Positions 1 to 5,856 of a stretch of 23,162 nucleotides of DNA are shown here, piece after piece; positions within the stretch are counted from its first letter, which is position 1; every line of letters starts with the position of its first letter. Both the position numbers and the translations under genes were made by a program. The notes beneath the pieces were generated by a model. That model was not told the origin of the DNA. It ran no database searches and saw only the letters and a program-made list of their open reading frames with translations. Source of the DNA: a virus; IMG/VR virus record IMGVR_UViG_3300008221_001524, positions 1-23,162 of that record; one strand, written 5' to 3'.

Positions 1-678
1 TTACTTATTAAAACCTTTAGTGACCTTATATTTAATTTGTTTGTTGTCGGCATCGATGACATCTATCAGAGCACCTTTATAGCCAATCTCCTTGGATTGT
101 GATAAATCGTATTCAACATCATTATTAAAAGCTGGTCTTGCAGTATCGCTGCTAAATTCACGATAGCCAATATTTATCTTATCGCCTACTTTGCCGTTAT
201 AGAGCAGTGTCTGTTGAAAGCTATTTTTATTAGCAGTCGCCCAATTGGTCTTTTTGTACGGAACGTCTGCGGTACAACTGCTGACATAGTTATAAATCGT
301 CATGACGCAAAGAGCGTTATCCTCTTTTCTAACAGCTAACAAAGCAGGTGGATCTTTTAGCAGGCCCTTTGTAACTTTACCGGCGCCAACATCATTAGAG
401 ATTCTGTACTGCTCATACTTTTCATCTTCACCTTGTTTCGCAAAATAGCCTGAAGATACTCTATTGCCAGACATATTATAGTCGCCATCTATATAAATGG
501 CATCTTGCTCAATCATCATTCCTTGTGTCAGCATATGATCCCCAAGGCTTGCAGTAGTTACCTGTCCGATTGGTGGGTTGCTTATCTCTTTGAGTTCAGG
601 AGTATAGTTGTAATTAGGTGTTGCACAAGCAGACAAAACGCCAGCCGTTATGATTGACGTAAATAGTGTTTTTTTCAT
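1..678 (-). CDS. Prophage lipoprotein (moron candidate)
   Basis: Predicted 225-aa lipoprotein of unknown function. The start chosen is the ATG at 678, because it opens a textbook lipoprotein signal: two Lys, a hydrophobic stretch, then lipobox L-S-A-C with the acylated Cys at residue 18. Residue +2 is Ala, which by the usual rule favours the outer membrane. An upstream in-frame ATG at 693 would put charged residues ahead of the signal and is less likely. No Shine-Dalgarno is evident for either. The mature part has no domain I recognise. It lies just downstream of the tail chaperone G-T gene, where a tape-measure gene would be expected, and has its own promoter (710-738), which suggests expression in the lysogen. 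A surface role such as superinfection exclusion is possible but is inference. The window begins exactly at its TAA stop, so its terminator cannot be seen. Confidence 0.8.
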   Translation of the reverse strand: MKKTLFTSIITAGVLSACATPNYNYTPELKEISNPPIGQVTTASLGDHMLTQGMMIEQDAIYIDGDYNMSGNRVSSGYFAKQGEDEKYEQYRISNDVGAGKVTKGLLKDPPALLAVRKEDNALCVMTIYNYVSSCTADVPYKKTNWATANKNSFQQTLLYNGKVGDKINIGYREFSSDTARPAFNNDVEYDLSQSKEIGYKGALIDVIDADNKQIKYKVTKGFNK

Positions 679-691
679 AATCTGGTACGCC

Positions 692-714
692 ATAGTTAAA
701 TAAAGCTTAACTAT
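692..714. repeat. Inverted repeat over the -10 box (operator-like)
   Basis: Perfect 8-bp inverted repeat ATAGTTAA - 7 bases - TTAACTAT. It covers most of the predicted -10 box (710-715) and the transcription start of the lipoprotein promoter. It has no T-run, so it is not a terminator. The half-site spacing differs from the TAGT-N5-ACTA immunity operators, so a different (perhaps host) regulator would be needed. Confidence 0.4.
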
Positions 715-738
715 AACTGATTGGCAACACTCTAGCAA
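710..738 (-). promoter_or_regulatory. Sigma70-type promoter of the lipoprotein gene
   Basis: On the minus strand, TTGCTA (733-738) and TATAGT (710-715) are separated by exactly 17 bases, matching the consensus boxes at 4/6 and 5/6. The predicted start of transcription is near 703, giving a leader of about 25 bases before the ATG at 678. An inverted repeat overlaps the -10 box. Inference from sequence only. Confidence 0.55.
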
Positions 739-744
739 TATTTC

Positions 745-1068
745 TTAATTATCAATCTGATCTTCAAAGCTTTCAATCACATCATCTTCATTAGGCATAA
801 ACTCAAGTGGTTCCACCCAGTTTTCATACTTAAGACCTTTATTAATATTCATAGCAATGATATTTGCCGATGCTTGCTCAACACGCCTGCCAATATTTAA
901 GCTACCACGCCTTTGGCGGTACTCTGCCCATTGATTAATCTCAAGCATAGTTAGATTGTTTTTAACTTGGTGTATCGTGTTGCCGCCGATACCTGCCAGC
1001 GCTAACTCAAATAGTAATTCATTTTCGCCAGCTATAAATCCTTTTGGCTCCGAGATTTCTCCATCGAC
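745..1068 (-). CDS. Tail assembly chaperone T part, made by -1 frameshift from G
   Basis: Carboxy-terminal half of a G-T fusion. The frame from 1068 to the stop at 745 is open (107 codons) but has no start with a ribosome binding site; the only late ATG (948) would give an unconvincing 67-aa piece. At 1074-1068 gene G reads A AAA AAG, a canonical -1 slippery heptamer, and slipping there continues into this frame without a stop. The product would be 106 residues of G plus 107 of T, about 213 aa. In lambda and many siphoviruses G and G-T assist assembly of the tail tube around the tape measure protein. The T part has a helical middle and ends Pro-Asn-Glu-Asp then an acidic tail, similar in style to other T segments. 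Tail chaperone genes are poorly conserved, so the call rests mainly on position and the frameshift site. Confidence 0.8.
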   Translation of the reverse strand, partial: VDGEISEPKGFIAGENELLFELALAGIGGNTIHQVKNNLTMLEINQWAEYRQRRGSLNIGRRVEQASANIIAMNINKGLKYENWVEPLEFMPNEDDVIESFEDQIDN

Positions 1069-1385
1069 TTTTTTAGATTATCAGCACCATAAACCTTATC
1101 GAATACAGCGACCGCTAATGGTTGTACAAAGTTTTCCTCTACCTGCTTCTTGGTAAACATTACTTTGTCTTTATCGTCAACCAATGCCTTGCTGATCCAC
1201 TCGCTAGATACGTTCTCACCTTCATACAAGCGCTTAAATAGCGATTCAGTTTCAACAAATGGTAGCTGTTTGATACGAATATCCACACTCATTTCTTCGC
1301 CATTATGAAAAAACTCTACTACTTCATCACGCACCTGCGAGACAAGGCTGCCTGACTTAATATCTGATAAGCTTAACTTTGCCAT
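1032..1385 (-). CDS. Tail assembly chaperone, gpG-like
   Basis: A 117-aa protein directly after the major tail protein, the usual slot for the lambda gpG-like chaperone. It opens with a short basic segment (M-A-K-L-S), followed by mixed alpha/beta sequence and a charged, helical C-terminus. The ATG at 1385 is preferred over the ATG at 1391 because AGGA then lies 7 bases upstream; it would be too close for the outer one. Ribosomes that slip at 1074-1068 make the longer G-T protein. It is separated from the major tail gene by a hairpin at 1406-1429, which probably lowers its transcript level relative to the tail tube. Family call is by context and frameshift, with no catalytic motif to see. Confidence 0.75.
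   Translation of the reverse strand: MAKLSLSDIKSGSLVSQVRDEVVEFFHNGEEMSVDIRIKQLPFVETESLFKRLYEGENVSSEWISKALVDDKDKVMFTKKQVEENFVQPLAVAVFDKVYGADNLKKSMEKSRSQKDL
1068..1074 (-). other. Programmed -1 ribosomal frameshift site
   Basis: Minus-strand heptamer A AAA AAG, in the zero frame of gene G (codons CTA AAA AAG), fits X XXY YYZ exactly. The -1 frame beyond it is open for 107 codons. I found no convincing downstream stem-loop or pseudoknot by eye. G itself stops at 1032, twelve codons after the slip. Confidence 0.8.
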
Positions 1386-1405
1386 ATTCATTTCCTAAAA
1401 ATAGA

Positions 1406-1429
1406 TAAACCCTCAGTTAAGAGGGTTTA
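1406..1429 (-). terminator. Hairpin after the major tail gene
   Basis: Perfect 9-bp stem TAAACCCTC / GAGGGTTTA with a 6-base loop. In the gene direction (minus) it is followed by TCTATTTTT; on the plus strand ATTTTTC follows at once. It may act as a partial terminator or mRNA 3'-end stabiliser for the abundant tail tube message. Confidence 0.6.
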
Positions 1430-1455
1430 TTTTTCATTGATGTTATGCAGCGCTT

Positions 1456-1953
1456 TTATGGCGTAGCAGTTTTAAACGCAGTGATTGCTTTCGACTGACG
1501 CTTCATTGAGACCGCATGCTTGACCAAAGAATCAGGGTCAAACGTAGGAGCGCCCGCTTTCAATCGTGCCGTGAATGTCGTCCAAGTTCGCGTTTCAGGT
1601 AGAGTGACCAGCGCGGTCGCCAACGTTGGCGAAATGCCTATACCATCAGACCAACCCACATAAACTTCTACAAACTCTTTATCTTCTGCTAATTGCAACA
1701 GTGTCATGTGAGTTGCATTTTTAGGGTCTGTATTGATAGTGATAGAACCTTCGCCCGGCTTATTAAGGCCGTATGTTGATGTTGATGAATCTGGCTCATC
1801 TAGACACGTATCATCAATTTCGGTTGGGCTATCATCGCCCAGTACGATGCCAGTAATACAGTCCATTTTTGTCAGCGTCGGCTCAGCTTCATCGCCATGC
1901 TTAATCCAGACCTTTGTACCCTGCGAAAATACGCCTTTTTCTTTCTTCGCCAT
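1456..1953 (-). CDS. Major tail (tube) protein
   Basis: A 165-aa protein in the position of the tail tube subunit: after the DUF3168-like tail completion gene and before the G/G-T chaperones. It begins with a short Lys-rich end and then beta-rich sequence with Gly/Asp/Thr turns (pattern T-G-I-V-L-G-D-D around residues 34-41 and Y-G-L-N-K-P-G-E-G near 61-69), typical of tube proteins of siphoviruses. The ATG at 1953 has a clear AGGAG ribosome binding site. A strong hairpin lies just beyond its stop, as expected for a highly expressed cistron. It would polymerise into the tail tube around the tape measure protein. Identification is from context plus overall sequence style. Confidence 0.75.
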   Translation of the reverse strand: MAKKEKGVFSQGTKVWIKHGDEAEPTLTKMDCITGIVLGDDSPTEIDDTCLDEPDSSTSTYGLNKPGEGSITINTDPKNATHMTLLQLAEDKEFVEVYVGWSDGIGISPTLATALVTLPETRTWTTFTARLKAGAPTFDPDSLVKHAVSMKRQSKAITAFKTATP

Positions 1954-1982
1954 GATCGGCTCCTAGTGTGATTGGTAAATAG

Positions 1983-2345
1983 TTAACGCGCTAATATCCA
2001 GTTGGCATCAAAGCCGCGACCGTACAGCTTGGCTTTGCTGTCATATAGATTAATAGATGGATTTAATACCCAAGATTGTTTTTCGAGTGCTGCTCGACAA
2101 GCATCGCGCAAATCGTAAGCAGCCTTTGCATCTGTTGCGTAGACCATCAACTGATACTGTGTGTCGTCAAAATTTGCAGGCTCATCCAAGTGGTTGTTTG
2201 CTTGCCCGCTGATGGTTTGCCAGACGATGTATGGTGGGACCGTATCCTGGCGCGCAACATCTTCAAAGACTTTTTCTTCTACATTAATAAGCGTATTGAC
2301 GTTGGCATCAGCTTTGAGTGTCCGATATATCGGTAAAAAGCTCAT
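1983..2345 (-). CDS. Tail completion / terminator protein (DUF3168-like)
   Basis: A 120-aa protein resembling the DUF3168 family, which contains tail completion proteins comparable to lambda gpU. Seen features: N-terminal helix with L-P-I-Y-R-T-L-K, then P-P-Y-I-V-W-Q, and a later D-D-T-Q-Y-Q-L-M-V-Y-A strand, the usual order of this fold. The ATG at 2345 has a very strong ribosome binding site (AAGGAGG) lying inside the end of the upstream 56-aa gene, and ATG overlaps that gene's TGA (ATGA). It would cap the tail tube so that it can join the head. Confidence 0.75.
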   Translation of the reverse strand: MSFLPIYRTLKADANVNTLINVEEKVFEDVARQDTVPPYIVWQTISGQANNHLDEPANFDDTQYQLMVYATDAKAAYDLRDACRAALEKQSWVLNPSINLYDSKAKLYGRGFDANWILAR

Positions 2346-2512
2346 AATTTACCCGCCTCCTTTAGTGCCTTGTTGATCGCGTCAGACAGAGACACCCATT
2401 CTTTAAAGCTAACTTCCACAATATCAGCGTTAGATTTACGACCAGAGGGCGGAACTTGAATAATCAAAATACGATCTTCTAAAATCTCGGTTATTACGTT
2501 TGAGTCGCTCAT
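2342..2512 (-). CDS. Small late protein (56 aa), unknown
   Basis: Short frame of 56 aa between the gp10-like and DUF3168-like genes. It is joined to both by 4-base ATGA overlaps (2509-2512 and 2342-2345), which is strong evidence of a real, translationally coupled gene. AAGGAG lies about 11 bases before its ATG. The protein is mixed alpha/beta, with I-L-I-I-Q-V-P-P-S-G near residues 15-24 and a C-terminal helix. I do not recognise a family. Without it there would be an unexplained gap of about 160 bases in an otherwise tightly packed operon. Confidence 0.75.
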   Translation of the reverse strand: MSDSNVITEILEDRILIIQVPPSGRKSNADIVEVSFKEWVSLSDAINKALKEAGKL

Positions 2513-3012
2513 AATTTAGCAATCTCCTTATCAAGCTCTTCACTATAAGAGCGAGTAAATTCAGCCCTTACTGCATCGATATTATTATTTAGTGCTGGGC
2601 GTAAAAATGGATGCGCATTATTAGTAGCGGTGCCAAATTCCTCAAAGCGCCAATACCAAGTATCACCGCCGGGGTTTTTCTTATCGCCTTGGGTTTGATA
2701 TCTACGACCTACTCGACCTGCCCGCCTATTGTCTGCATTGGTGCCATATTTTCTCGCACCGCCTTTGACACCCACCTTCATCACAACACCATCAACACCT
2801 TTGGTCTTGCCAGCCTTAGTAATGATATTTTTCCAAATCTTTTCGGGGCTATCTTTATCATCAATCGCCTTGGCATTTTGTACGGCCGCTTTTTTAACGA
2901 TGTTCATGGCTTTACGTGAGGCGCGAGTCGCTGCGTTCTTGGCTTTTTTAGCATTACCAAGCTGACGTAGCTTTGCTTGCACTTCATCAAGACCAGTGAT
3001 TTCGTTTGCCAT
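2509..3012 (-). CDS. HK97 gp10-like head-tail / tail component
   Basis: A 167-aa basic protein of the HK97-gp10 family. The N-terminus I-T-G-L-D-E-V-Q-A-K-L-R-Q-L-G is followed by an Ala/Lys-rich helix, then near residues 120-142 W-Y-W-R-F-E-E-F-G-T and H-P-F-L-R-P-A-L. The motif F-E-x-G-T then H-x-F-L-R-P is the hallmark of this family. ATG at 3012 has AAGGA about 7 bases upstream. Neighbours are the head closure gene upstream and DUF3168 downstream, the standard order in HK97-type phages. It works at the neck where the tail is joined to the head. Confidence 0.88.
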   Translation of the reverse strand: MANEITGLDEVQAKLRQLGNAKKAKNAATRASRKAMNIVKKAAVQNAKAIDDKDSPEKIWKNIITKAGKTKGVDGVVMKVGVKGGARKYGTNADNRRAGRVGRRYQTQGDKKNPGGDTWYWRFEEFGTATNNAHPFLRPALNNNIDAVRAEFTRSYSEELDKEIAKL

Positions 3013-3014
3013 GA

Positions 3015-3371
3015 TTAGTCCTTAAACTGCTCAACGCCACCATTTAGGTTAAAAGTCGTGAACTCCACGCCAGTATCGCTATCATCGAGCCCTTGGCTGT
3101 CTATAGCAAAAACCCGCCCTTTCCAAATGACACGCATGGTCGTATCGATATCAAGACCAGTGCGGTACCGGACCTTCATTCGAGCAGTAATCTCTGAATC
3201 TGCCGCTTGTGCACTAAGCAAATCCTTAGTCGATAGCGGCGTTATCTTTGCATATACTTTTTTGAAGTCCAGCCATTGCGATGGAAAATCATAACCATCA
3301 TCATCTCGTCCGCCACTGACATAGCTTTGGACTGTGACGCGATGTCGTAGCTCGCCAGCTTGCAATGCCAT
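3015..3371 (-). CDS. Phage head closure / head-tail adaptor protein
   Basis: About 118 aa. The N-terminus A-G-E-L-R-H-R-V-T-V-Q is the family signature of head closure proteins (SPP1 gp16 / HK97 gp7 type), and the middle K-V-Y-A-K-I-T-P-L-S is also typical. I chose the ATG at 3371 because the family usually starts within a few residues of this motif and a GGA lies 8 bases upstream. The ATG at 3380, which overlaps the preceding gene's stop by 8 bases, is an alternative adding three residues. It closes the connector after DNA packaging and provides the docking surface for the tail. Confidence 0.85.
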   Translation of the reverse strand: MALQAGELRHRVTVQSYVSGGRDDDGYDFPSQWLDFKKVYAKITPLSTKDLLSAQAADSEITARMKVRYRTGLDIDTTMRVIWKGRVFAIDSQGLDDSDTGVEFTTFNLNGGVEQFKD

Positions 3372-3372
3372 A

Positions 3373-3618
3373 TCAGTCATCCATATCTAAAAAGGTAGAT
3401 CCTGTTTGCTCATCGTCATCTTCTTGCTGTTCGATAAGCTCGTTTAATATCTCATCATGCTGATCAAGCAATCGTAATATCACCCGCTCTTTTTCGGCTG
3501 ACTGCTCAATCAGTACGTTATTTTGTTCGACCAGTTTGGTCACCAGCGTTATTAAGCCTGGCAATAAGCTGCTTTGCTCGTTTTCTGGCTTCGTCGGTTC
3601 TTTGTTTAATCCACTCAC
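3373..3618 (-). CDS. Acidic coiled-coil protein, overlaps the CxxC gene
   Basis: Open frame ending at 3373, with two GTG candidates (3630 and 3618). I prefer 3618 because GAGG lies 6 bases upstream of it; the outer GTG has a ribosome binding site that is too close. The product is about 81 aa. Its middle is a heptad-like helix (L-V-T-K-L-V-E-Q, then E-R-V-I-L-R-L-L), and its C-terminus is very acidic (E-Q-Q-E-D-D-D-E). Its first 101 bases are shared, in another frame, with the 42-aa gene at 3518-3646. The last codons overlap the possible ATG at 3380 of the next gene. No family recognised. Position between gp6-like and head closure genes suggests a minor head-neck role, by inference. Confidence 0.6.
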   Translation of the reverse strand: MSGLNKEPTKPENEQSSLLPGLITLVTKLVEQNNVLIEQSAEKERVILRLLDQHDEILNELIEQQEDDDEQTGSTFLDMDD

Positions 3619-3646
3619 GGCGGGCCTCACATCCTTTGCATGTCAT
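3518..3646 (-). CDS. Small CxxC protein (42 aa), overlapping reading frame
   Basis: A 42-aa frame starting at the ATG at 3646, two bases after the stop of the gp6-like gene, with AGGA 8-9 bases upstream. The N-terminus M-T-C-K-G-C-E-A-R-R-E-W-I-K places a CxxC pair directly before an Arg/Lys-rich amphipathic helix. Similar short CxGC-x-x-RR proteins occur in the head genes of many siphoviruses, to my knowledge without known function. It could bind zinc as a dimer or be redox-active (inference). Most of it overlaps the frame of the acidic coiled-coil protein, so 101 bases encode two proteins. Confidence 0.65.
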   Translation of the reverse strand: MTCKGCEARREWIKQRTDEARKRAKQLIARLNNAGDQTGRTK

Positions 3647-3648
3647 TG

Positions 3649-3957
3649 TTAGATTCCTAGGTTTCGATAAGGTGTGAGCAAACTTGTAACGCCCATCGGC
3701 ACCTCATTCATTGATGTTTCAGACACAGATTCGCGGTGTGCATACCAATGGCCAATCAGCATCAATGTCGCTTGGTCAATAGACGGATTGTCTATCACGC
3801 CATTAGGGTCGTCACTTGGTACCGCGCCTTCGTAAATAGTGCGGTCAAGATGCATTTGTACATGATCTCGAGCGGAGGACATATAACCAGTCAGTAGCGC
3901 ATCTTCATCATCATGATCAATACGGCATTGATACTTGACCTGCTCAAGTGTGACCAT
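3649..3957 (-). CDS. Head-tail connector protein, HK97 gp6-like
   Basis: A 102-aa protein of the gp6-like / DNA packaging connector family. The N-terminus V-T-L-E-Q-V-K-Y-Q-C-R-I-D-H-D-D-E-D-A-L matches the usual opening (a short helix, then R-I-D plus acidic residues), and later Q-A-T-L-M-L-I-G-H-W-Y-x-H-R-E is the conserved second helix. The end shows L-L-x-P-Y-R, also typical. The ATG at 3957 follows the preceding stop (TAA, 3960) by two bases. In HK97 this protein forms a ring below the portal. Confidence 0.88.
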   Translation of the reverse strand: MVTLEQVKYQCRIDHDDEDALLTGYMSSARDHVQMHLDRTIYEGAVPSDDPNGVIDNPSIDQATLMLIGHWYAHRESVSETSMNEVPMGVTSLLTPYRNLGI

Positions 3958-3959
3958 GG

Positions 3960-4169
3960 TTAATCTGCCTTATCTTTTACTTCAGTTGGTTTTGATACTT
4001 TGGTTTTGGCCGCTTCCGCTTTTACAGCCACGGCTTGAGGCGTTTCAATTTCGACAGCGTGACCTTTTTCAACCAGTTGCACGCCGTGGGCTTTATCGAC
4101 TTCAATGATGGTATCGCGTGGCGTCACGGTACGATCTACCATCATGAATCTAAGAGTTTTAATTCGCAT
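3960..4169 (-). CDS. Small late hypothetical protein (69 aa)
   Basis: A 69-aa protein between the gp6-like gene (gap of two bases) and an Ala/Lys-rich small protein. Its first 45 residues read like a compact beta unit (R-F-M-M-V-D-R-T-V-T, then A-H-G-V-Q-L-V-E-K-G-H-A), and it ends in a disordered Lys/Ala/Thr tail. The same plan, a beta unit ending V-x-K-G-x-A plus a Lys/Ala tail, is seen in the next gene (4209-4457), so the two may be distant duplicates. No family name is known to me; small proteins of this style are common between capsid and connector genes. Confidence 0.65.
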   Translation of the reverse strand: MRIKTLRFMMVDRTVTPRDTIIEVDKAHGVQLVEKGHAVEIETPQAVAVKAEAAKTKVSKPTEVKDKAD

Positions 4170-4208
4170 AATGATTACTCAGCTTATTTAGCAGGCTATC
4201 CTTCAGCC

Positions 4209-4457
4209 TTATTTCTTTGTATTGGCAGCGACTTCTTTCGCCTTAGCCTCTTTTTCAGCTTTCGCAGCAGCTTCTTTCTCGGCTTTTTCAGCAGCCGCTT
4301 TAGCCTTAGCGTCATCATCAGATTTTTTCTCAGCAGCCGCTTCGGCATAGCCTTTATCAATCAGTTGTTGACCTGTGATATCGGTAAACTCACCGACTTC
4401 ACCGGCTTTATATGTCTGATTACCCATGCAAATAACATCTTTAAATTTAACTTTCAT
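4209..4457 (-). CDS. Small Lys/Ala-rich late protein (82 aa)
   Basis: An 82-aa protein directly downstream of the capsid terminator, with a strong AGGAG before the ATG at 4457. Residues 1-40 form a short beta-type unit (K-V-K-F-K-D-V, G-N-Q-T-Y-K-A-G-E-V, L-I-D-K-G-Y-A). Residues 41-82 are a low-complexity Ala/Lys/Glu tail, probably a single charged helix. The N-terminal unit resembles the short beta-rich proteins seen next to capsid genes in other phages, but I cannot assign a function. It shares overall plan with the 69-aa product of 3960-4169. Confidence 0.65.
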   Translation of the reverse strand: MKVKFKDVICMGNQTYKAGEVGEFTDITGQQLIDKGYAEAAAEKKSDDDAKAKAAAEKAEKEAAAKAEKEAKAKEVAANTKK

Positions 4458-4511
4458 GACCTGCTCCTTTTAGTAAGACAAAAACAACTTATAAATTGCT
4501 TTTGGCTTAAT

Positions 4512-4545
4512 AAAAAAACGCAACCTGTTAGACAAGTTGCGTTTT
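4512..4545 (-). terminator. Intrinsic terminator after the capsid gene
   Basis: Stem of 8 bp (AACGCAAC / GTTGCGTT), a C-A mismatch, three more pairs and a TAG loop. On the minus strand it is followed by seven T (4518-4512). It lies between the capsid stop (4571) and the next ribosome binding site. Read on the plus strand it has only a short T-run. Confidence 0.8.
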
Positions 4546-4570
4546 GTACTATTAACGATAGTTTTTAAAC

Positions 4571-5797
4571 TTATGGTCCGACAGTTAGTGAGCCTTTAAC
4601 GAACGCTTGGGGACGATAAACTGCCAGTGCCAATCGCTCTTCAGCCCGGACCGAGACCATGTTCTTTTCAAAGTCATCGGCGTTCTCAGTAGAGATAACG
4701 ACGTTAGCATCTTCACGGTCAAAAATTTGCGCAGCATCTGCAAACGAGCCCGTTAAGAAATTACCAAGCATGCCAGCCTGATTAGTCTGAGCAACTGGCA
4801 GACCCCATAGGCGCGCTTCTAACGTGCCAAACGGATTGCTGAACAAGTAGCCTTTGGTATTGGCATCTTTGATCAGCTCAATATCAGTCCAATCAATATC
4901 ATGCATGACGTGACCAGTTGCTGATAGTTCTGCCAAGGTGACCTGCAGCATTGCCAAACGCATCACATCCAAACTATTGGAAGGCGTGGTCTTAGTGCTA
5001 GGATTAGCAAAAGCAGTCGCTTGCGTATAAATACCGTGCAAATTGTTACCCACGCCACTACCAAATAGCAGCTGAGTATCTTCCACACGCTTCAAGCCAT
5101 TAAGCAAACGGCCATTAATGATGCTACGCAGCTGTGGCAAATCATCAAGCGTCTGCTTGGCGATTTTCATCAAGTGAGCAACCGTCTTAACACCAGACAA
5201 CACTTCTTCAAACGTGATTTCTGAATAAGGCTTGGTCGTATTTTCAGCGACCGGTGCAGCGTTGTTCGTAAACAACAATTCACGCAGATATGCCACGGCA
5301 TTTGATTCAGTATCACCAGGTGCCAATAAATCACGAACCGTTAAGCGCTGATTTGGATTGGTGATAATCTTGGTGCTACCATCAACTGGATTCACAGCGA
5401 ATGAAGTCAGCGCGTTACGTGGCATGTCGATTGCCAAGCGGCGACCAGCGGAGACGTTTTTACTAAATTCAATCATTGCTTCATCAACAATAACCAAATC
5501 ACCTGCACGATTCTTCGCAGGCGATTGACCACCATTATTACCAAGGCGCGCAAACATCTGCTCAGCTTCGCCCAATTGGGTTGCTAGTTGGTTCTGTAGG
5601 TCACGCTGAGTATTTAAGTCGGTAAGCAACTTATCCACATCATTTTTGGTTTTCTCTGACAGGTCACCCGCTTTCTTTGCTTCTTTCAAAGCATTTTCGG
5701 CTGCCGGCAGCGCTTTTTCAGTCAGCTCTTTGACGCTAGCATTGACCAGCTTTAGCTGATTGGCCACGTCGTCTTTTTTGATATCTTCAGGATCCAT
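4571..5797 (-). CDS. Major capsid protein, HK97 fold
   Basis: About 408 aa. The first ~90 residues are a charged, helical delta/scaffold-like region (L-K-L-V-N-A-S-V-K-E-L, then Q-R-D-L-Q-N-Q-L). In HK97 relatives this part is removed by the phage protease, here encoded just upstream. The remainder carries features of HK97-type capsids: L-L-A-P-G-D-T-E-S-N-A-V and W-G-L-P-V-A-Q-T. I chose the ATG at 5797, which has GTGAG upstream. An earlier ATG at 5824 lies inside a terminator hairpin and has no ribosome binding site. The gene is bracketed by terminators at 5810-5833 and 4512-4545, so its message may be set apart from the rest of the operon. Confidence 0.9.
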   Translation of the reverse strand: MDPEDIKKDDVANQLKLVNASVKELTEKALPAAENALKEAKKAGDLSEKTKNDVDKLLTDLNTQRDLQNQLATQLGEAEQMFARLGNNGGQSPAKNRAGDLVIVDEAMIEFSKNVSAGRRLAIDMPRNALTSFAVNPVDGSTKIITNPNQRLTVRDLLAPGDTESNAVAYLRELLFTNNAAPVAENTTKPYSEITFEEVLSGVKTVAHLMKIAKQTLDDLPQLRSIINGRLLNGLKRVEDTQLLFGSGVGNNLHGIYTQATAFANPSTKTTPSNSLDVMRLAMLQVTLAELSATGHVMHDIDWTDIELIKDANTKGYLFSNPFGTLEARLWGLPVAQTNQAGMLGNFLTGSFADAAQIFDREDANVVISTENADDFEKNMVSVRAEERLALAVYRPQAFVKGSLTVGP

Positions 5798-5809
5798 AAT
5801 TTTTCTCAC

Positions 5810-5833
5810 AAAAAAAGCCGCCATATAGGCAGC
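5810..5833 (-). terminator. Intrinsic terminator just upstream of the capsid gene
   Basis: On the minus strand GCTGCC-TATAT-GGCGGC (6 bp, one G-U) is followed directly by seven T. It sits between the protease stop (5857) and the capsid ATG (5797), inside an operon whose genes all read the same way. Read-through by a Q-modified polymerase, or partial termination, is expected. Confidence 0.75.
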
Positions 5834-5856
5834 GAGGTGAATTTAATTTAGTTGGT

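Noticed and set aside
692-714. Inverted repeat as a further immunity operator
   Set aside because: Half-sites resemble TAGT/ACTA, but the spacing is 13 bases rather than 5.
745-948. A separate 67-aa gene starting at the ATG at 948
   Set aside because: No ribosome binding site, and the same frame is open up to the slippery site at 1068, so it is the end of a frameshift product.
956-1156. Plus-strand open frame antisense to the tail chaperone genes
   Set aside because: Fully antisense to a well-supported gene pair, no ribosome binding site, no protein-like pattern.
4035-4568. 177-codon plus-strand frame opposite small late genes
   Set aside because: Phe/Ser-rich mirror of Lys/Glu-rich coding strand; covers the terminator at 4512-4545; shadow frame.
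5798-5824. Upstream ATG adding nine residues to the capsid protein
   Set aside because: It lies in a terminator hairpin and has no ribosome binding site; the ATG at 5797 has one.
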